A DNA stretch of 64,000 nucleotides from CAYXSX01 sp964467925 (lineage in GTDB: Bacteria; Pseudomonadota; Alphaproteobacteria; Micavibrionales; Micavibrionaceae). The stretch spans positions 11,882 through 75,881 of the forward strand of contig CAYXSX010000007.1 of NCBI GenBank assembly GCA_964467925.1, in the 5' to 3' direction. Position 1 is the first letter of the stretch. Each line of letters begins with the position of its first letter. The notes under the pieces were generated by a model, which saw only the letters and a list, made by a program, of their open reading frames with translations, had not been told where the DNA came from and did no database searches. A program made the position numbers and the translations under genes. Positions 60,961 to 64,000 of the stretch are shown piece by piece.

Positions 60961-61854
60961 ATGTTTCACCGTGTAAAATCAGAAACTTCCGAGCAGGAAA
61001 AATACAAACAACAACAAATCGAGGCTCAAGAAGAGCAGGACGAGACAAGTTCCATCGATGAACAGGCTTTGGAAGAAGAGACCGCCGAAAGCGAAACCGA
61101 CCAGGACGATGAACAGGAAACGCTTGAGCAAGACACGCTGAGTTCACAAGACGACGAAGAAGAAACATCACAAAACGAAAAGGAAGACACCTCCATGAAT
61201 ACCCTAGTGCAGAGCCGGACCGAAGAAGCCGCTGAAGAACAAGAAACCCAATACGGCGCACCCGCCGGTTATCAGCAGCGCGCAGCGCAAATCCCCTCAG
61301 GTTACACCGGTTACACTGCACCTACAGCTCCGGTTGCTCCCGTAGCGCCAAGCGCTCCGGTCGCTTCCGAAAGACAAGCCCGTGACATCGATGTTTCCGC
61401 CGGCCGCACTCTGACTGTTGGCGTCGGTATCAACATGTCCGGCGAGATCGATTCTTGCGACCATCTGGTTGTTGAAGGCACCGTCGAGGCCGCCCTTAAA
61501 GGTGCGAGCGTTCTGGATATTGCAGAATCCGGTACATTCTTCGGCAGCGTAGAAATCGAAGAAGCCACAGTTGCCGGTCGTTTCGAAGGCGAGATTATCG
61601 TTCATGGCCGTTTGACCATCCGTTCCGGCGGCGTGATCACCGGTTCCATCTCCTATAAAGAACTTGAAGTCGAGGCGGGTGCTGTTCTTGACGGTCGCAT
61701 TACCCCTGTGCGCGAGCAAAACAGACAGTCCCAACCTGCAGAGAAAGTGCAGGCGGGTCGTCAGGCTTCACAAATGGCGAAAGCAAAACAAACCGGCAGC
61801 AAGCAAAATGCCGCCAATGCCGAGGGCAGCCTGTTTGTCGCCGCAAAAGCGTAA
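60961..61854 (+). CDS. Bactofilin family cytoskeletal protein
   Basis: 297 residues. The bactofilin (DUF583) core lies at about 150-240: GVGINMSGEIDSCDHLVVEG, FFGSVEIEEATVAGRFEGEI and GRLTIRSGGVITGSISYKEL, which form the beta-helix that polymerises. The 140-residue N-terminus is very acidic (Glu/Gln/Asp) and then Pro/Ala/Gln-rich; unusually long compared with typical bactofilins of about 150-200 residues. GAGAGGTTGCGCCT precedes the ATG. Bactofilins help shape and position structures at the membrane. Confidence 0.92.
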   Translation: MFHRVKSETSEQEKYKQQQIEAQEEQDETSSIDEQALEEETAESETDQDDEQETLEQDTLSSQDDEEETSQNEKEDTSMNTLVQSRTEEAAEEQETQYGAPAGYQQRAAQIPSGYTGYTAPTAPVAPVAPSAPVASERQARDIDVSAGRTLTVGVGINMSGEIDSCDHLVVEGTVEAALKGASVLDIAESGTFFGSVEIEEATVAGRFEGEIIVHGRLTIRSGGVITGSISYKELEVEAGAVLDGRITPVREQNRQSQPAEKVQAGRQASQMAKAKQTGSKQNAANAEGSLFVAAKA

Positions 61855-61883
61855 AATAAAAACTCAACAATCGTTTAAATACG

Positions 61884-61917
61884 ATAACAAAGGGCCGGAT
61901 TTTCCGGCCCTTTGTTA
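61884..61917. terminator. Bidirectional terminator between bactofilin and nth
   Basis: ATAACAAAGGGCCGGA, loop TTT, TCCGGCCCTTTGTTAT: a 16-bp perfect stem with A/T-rich flanks, between two convergent genes. Confidence 0.9.
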
Positions 61918-61940
61918 TTTTGCGGCTAAAGAAGAGGCCT

Positions 61941-62585
61941 TTAAACCATCTTATACTTATATTCACAAAGATCGGCGACCACACACACCGCGCATTCCGG
62001 TTTGCGGGCCTTGCAGATATAGCGCCCATGCAGGATCAGCCAGTGATGGGCGTAGAGCATAAACTTGTCCGGCACGACTTTTAAGAGCGCAAGTTCTGTC
62101 TGGTCCGGCGTTTTGGTTTTGACCATGCCGGTGCGGTTGGCAACGCGGTGGATATGCGTGTCCACGGCCATGGTGTGCTGACCGAAGGCGACGTTCAAAA
62201 CCACGTTGGCGGTTTTGCGTCCGACGCCGGGAAGCTTGACCAGTTCCTCGCGCGTGGCCGGAATTTCTCCGCTGTAATCGTGCACGAGGATTTCCGCCGC
62301 CGCCATAACGTTTTTCGCCTTGGTGTTATAAAGCCCGATGGTTTTGATGTGTTCTTTCAATCCTTCGAGCCCGAGGTCCAGCATGTCCTGCGGGGTCGAA
62401 ACAACTTCGAAAAGCGCCTTGGTTGCCTTGTTCACTCCGACATCCGTGGCTTGCGCAGACAGGGTAACGGCGACCAGCAACGTATAGGGGTTGGTCCATT
62501 CAAGCTCGCTTTTGGGCTCCGGGTTTATAGCTTGCAGGCGGGCGAAAAATTCATGTACGCTGGCTTTATTCATTCCATGATTCAT
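61941..62585 (-). CDS. nth: Endonuclease III
   Basis: 214 residues. Bifunctional glycosylase/lyase for oxidised pyrimidines. Helix-hairpin-helix LPGVGRKTANVVL carries the catalytic Lys; catalytic Asp in VDTHIHRVANRTG; the C-terminal iron-sulfur loop has C-x6-C-x2-C-x5-C (CKARKPECAVC...C). The start is ATG 62585 or 62573; neither has a clear binding site. Divergent from ogt. Confidence 0.95.
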   Translation of the reverse strand: MNHGMNKASVHEFFARLQAINPEPKSELEWTNPYTLLVAVTLSAQATDVGVNKATKALFEVVSTPQDMLDLGLEGLKEHIKTIGLYNTKAKNVMAAAEILVHDYSGEIPATREELVKLPGVGRKTANVVLNVAFGQHTMAVDTHIHRVANRTGMVKTKTPDQTELALLKVVPDKFMLYAHHWLILHGRYICKARKPECAVCVVADLCEYKYKMV

Positions 62586-62607
62586 ACGGGCTTAAGGGGT
62601 ACAAGTC

Positions 62608-63111
62608 ATGAAAAAAATTACATACGGCATTGCAGATACTCTGGTGGGGGAGTTGGTTATCGCCAAGACGGAAAAGGGGCTTTGCTGGCTCGGCTGGGTC
62701 GGAGGCGGATATAAGGGCGGCGCAGAAGAGCGCATGAAGGCCTTTTACCGCGGCGCGGCGTTTACCCGCGACGATGCGGCGATAGAGCCTGTCGCCGCCG
62801 AGGTTATGAAGGCATGGGAAGAGGAGCGTTTAAGTGAAATAGCGCTGGATATCGAGGGGACGAAATTCCAGATGGATGTCTGGAAGGCGTTGCTTGCGAT
62901 CAAGCGCGGCCAGCCCAAGACCTATAGCGATATTGCCAACGATATCGGTCGTCCCAAGGCTGTGCGCGCGGTGGGTAGCGCAGTGGGAGAGAACCCTGTA
63001 TCCCTGATTATTCCCTGTCACCGCGTATTGCCGAAATCCGGCGGCGTGGGAAACTATGGCTGGGGGCCGGAAATTAAGGAAAAAATTCTTCGTTTGGAAT
63101 CAGGTGTTTAG
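62608..63111 (+). CDS. ogt: Methylated-DNA--protein-cysteine methyltransferase
   Basis: 167 residues. Suicide repair of O6-methylguanine. Active site PCHRV in SLIIPCHRVLPKSGGVGNYG; the helix-turn-helix includes KTYSDIANDIGRPKAVRAVG. It starts 23 bases from the divergent nth. Confidence 0.95.
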   Translation: MKKITYGIADTLVGELVIAKTEKGLCWLGWVGGGYKGGAEERMKAFYRGAAFTRDDAAIEPVAAEVMKAWEEERLSEIALDIEGTKFQMDVWKALLAIKRGQPKTYSDIANDIGRPKAVRAVGSAVGENPVSLIIPCHRVLPKSGGVGNYGWGPEIKEKILRLESGV

Positions 63112-63194
63112 GGTTTATTCTGCCTATAAATTTTACATAATAAATATTTTATGCTAACCTTTTTTGTAAGTTTTAAGAAAAAGAGAGGTTGGTA

Positions 63195-63737
63195 TTGTTT
63201 AAGGGTTTTAATCTTCGGAGCATTTTTCGACGCAATCGTGAAGCTGGGGTGGGCGGGCCTGAAACTTCGAGCATTTGCCTGGAATCCTTACAGCGCGCTG
63301 CGGAACATATACCTGCCCCGGATGAGCCGGAGCTTTTTAAAGGGTATTTCCGTGATTTGTATCACCGCCTCAACCTGAAAGATAAAGAGCTAAGAACGCC
63401 GGGCGGCAAGCTGCGGCCCAACACGATAATTGTAAGCGGGGAGGAGGGCAGGATTGTCGCTGACTCGCTGAAGCGGTTTTTCGATTACGAAAGATGGAAT
63501 TCTGCCGCAGAGATGACTGCCGTATGGCGCGAAAGCGTGCCGAGAGAAATGTTGAAGTTACAGTTTTCCGACGGTCTTGTGAAAGAAACTCCTGCGACGA
63601 TTTTCATGAACCAGAGGGGCGCGTTGCTAAGCCGAGAGGCAAACGTGCAAACGCAAAACACTCTTCGCGGTGAAAATGATAACCGTTTTGATGGGGAGAT
63701 AGGCCGCGAAGGTATGGCCTTGAGTAGCTTGGCTTAA
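63195..63737 (+). CDS. Unknown protein
   Basis: 180 residues if TTG 63195 is used, with AGAGAGG six bases before it (TTG 63189 is an alternative). Basic N-terminus (FKGFNLRSIFRRNREAG), then a helical, charged domain (LKRFFDYERWNSAAEMTAVW). No family, signal peptide or membrane segment. It converges on dapB, overlapping by four bases. Confidence 0.7.
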   Translation: MFKGFNLRSIFRRNREAGVGGPETSSICLESLQRAAEHIPAPDEPELFKGYFRDLYHRLNLKDKELRTPGGKLRPNTIIVSGEEGRIVADSLKRFFDYERWNSAAEMTAVWRESVPREMLKLQFSDGLVKETPATIFMNQRGALLSREANVQTQNTLRGENDNRFDGEIGREGMALSSLA

Positions 63738-64000
63738 AGCCCCAAAACATCTTTCATGGAATAAAGGCCGCTCTTTTGTCCGGCCAGCCATTGGGCGGCG
63801 CGAAGGGCGCCGCGGGCGAACAGCGCGCGGTTGGTGGCCTTGTGCGATAGGGTGATGCGTTCCCCTTCCGCAAAAAACGTCACGTCATGTTCGCCCACCA
63901 CATCGCCGCCGCGCGACACGGCATAGCCGATATCTCCCGCCTTGCGCTTTCCGGAACGGTCGTGAACAAAATCTCCACCATCACGCCCCTCTTGGGCTGC
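63734..64000 (-). CDS. dapB: 4-hydroxy-tetrahydrodipicolinate reductase, C-terminal part
   Basis: 88 C-terminal codons; the rest lies beyond the window. RGGDVVGEHDVTFFAEGERI and SHKATNRALFARGALRAAQW are the conserved end of DapB, finishing YSMKDVLGL. The enzyme reduces the HTPA/dihydrodipicolinate intermediate in lysine and diaminopimelate synthesis with NAD(P)H. Confidence 0.93.
   Translation of the reverse strand, partial: AAQEGRDGGDFVHDRSGKRKAGDIGYAVSRGGDVVGEHDVTFFAEGERITLSHKATNRALFARGALRAAQWLAGQKSGLYSMKDVLGL

Overview
The window is chromosomal DNA from an alphaproteobacterium. The evidence is the block xerC - DUF484 gene - transaldolase - priA - atpHAGDC (F1 genes without F0 genes), a class I lysyl-tRNA synthetase, a bactofilin, and adjacent nth, ogt and dapB genes. 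The density of unrecognised small genes and of palindromic intergenic repeats suggests a lineage away from the well-studied orders; a Micavibrio-like or Rhodospirillales-like bacterium is possible, but that is inference. I see no CRISPR array, integrated phage or transposase.

Layout. 1-6850: a truncated two-motif deaminase, an 801-residue protein with a LOG-like C-terminus, lpd, a tandem pair of unknown paralogues and two small unknown genes. 6847-18264: xerC, the DUF484 gene, tal, priA and the F1 ATP synthase operon. That operon carries two extra small ORFs (atpA|atpG and atpG|atpD) and two palindromic repeats (atpH|atpA and atpD|atpC). 18292-26436: small unknown genes, then a minus-strand folate group (LOG gene, pabC, pabA, pabB) that overlaps a DinG-like helicase gene. 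26545-36466: an MscS channel, class I lysS, secreted and membrane proteins, a histone H1-like lysine/alanine-rich gene with a degenerate duplicate downstream, and uvrB. 36624-46429: cspA, a large unknown coiled-coil protein, a free-standing UVR-domain microprotein that is a copy of the uvrB 3' end, two near-identical consensus promoters, a pentapeptide protein, an acetyltransferase, a regulator, an alpha-glucosidase, a PhzF-like gene and a cyclophilin. 46501-50204: two bfd-like genes behind a Fur-like box, an atypical receiver protein with a helical partner, a PcfJ-like protein and bacterioferritin. 50233-64000: purB, radC, map, a CinA-like gene, tRNA-Leu(UAA), a MarR-type regulator, uvrC, bactofilin, nth, ogt and the 3' end of dapB.

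Functional themes. DNA repair is well represented (uvrB, uvrC, nth, ogt, priA, a radC-family gene, a DinG-like helicase and the stray UVR domain). The bfd pair and bfr form an iron storage and release set. The pab genes supply para-aminobenzoate for folate. Repeats with GTCAT...ATGAC ends occur at least eight times. Two of them lie in frame inside xerC and the dinG-like gene, and priA holds a different in-frame repeat tract. Several microproteins have their own good promoters and ribosome binding sites.

The observations most worth a second look are the duplicated uvrB tail under a perfect promoter, the repeated promoter-leader-ORF-terminator unit of the histone-like gene, the extra ORFs in the atp operon, and the repeats that have become coding sequence.
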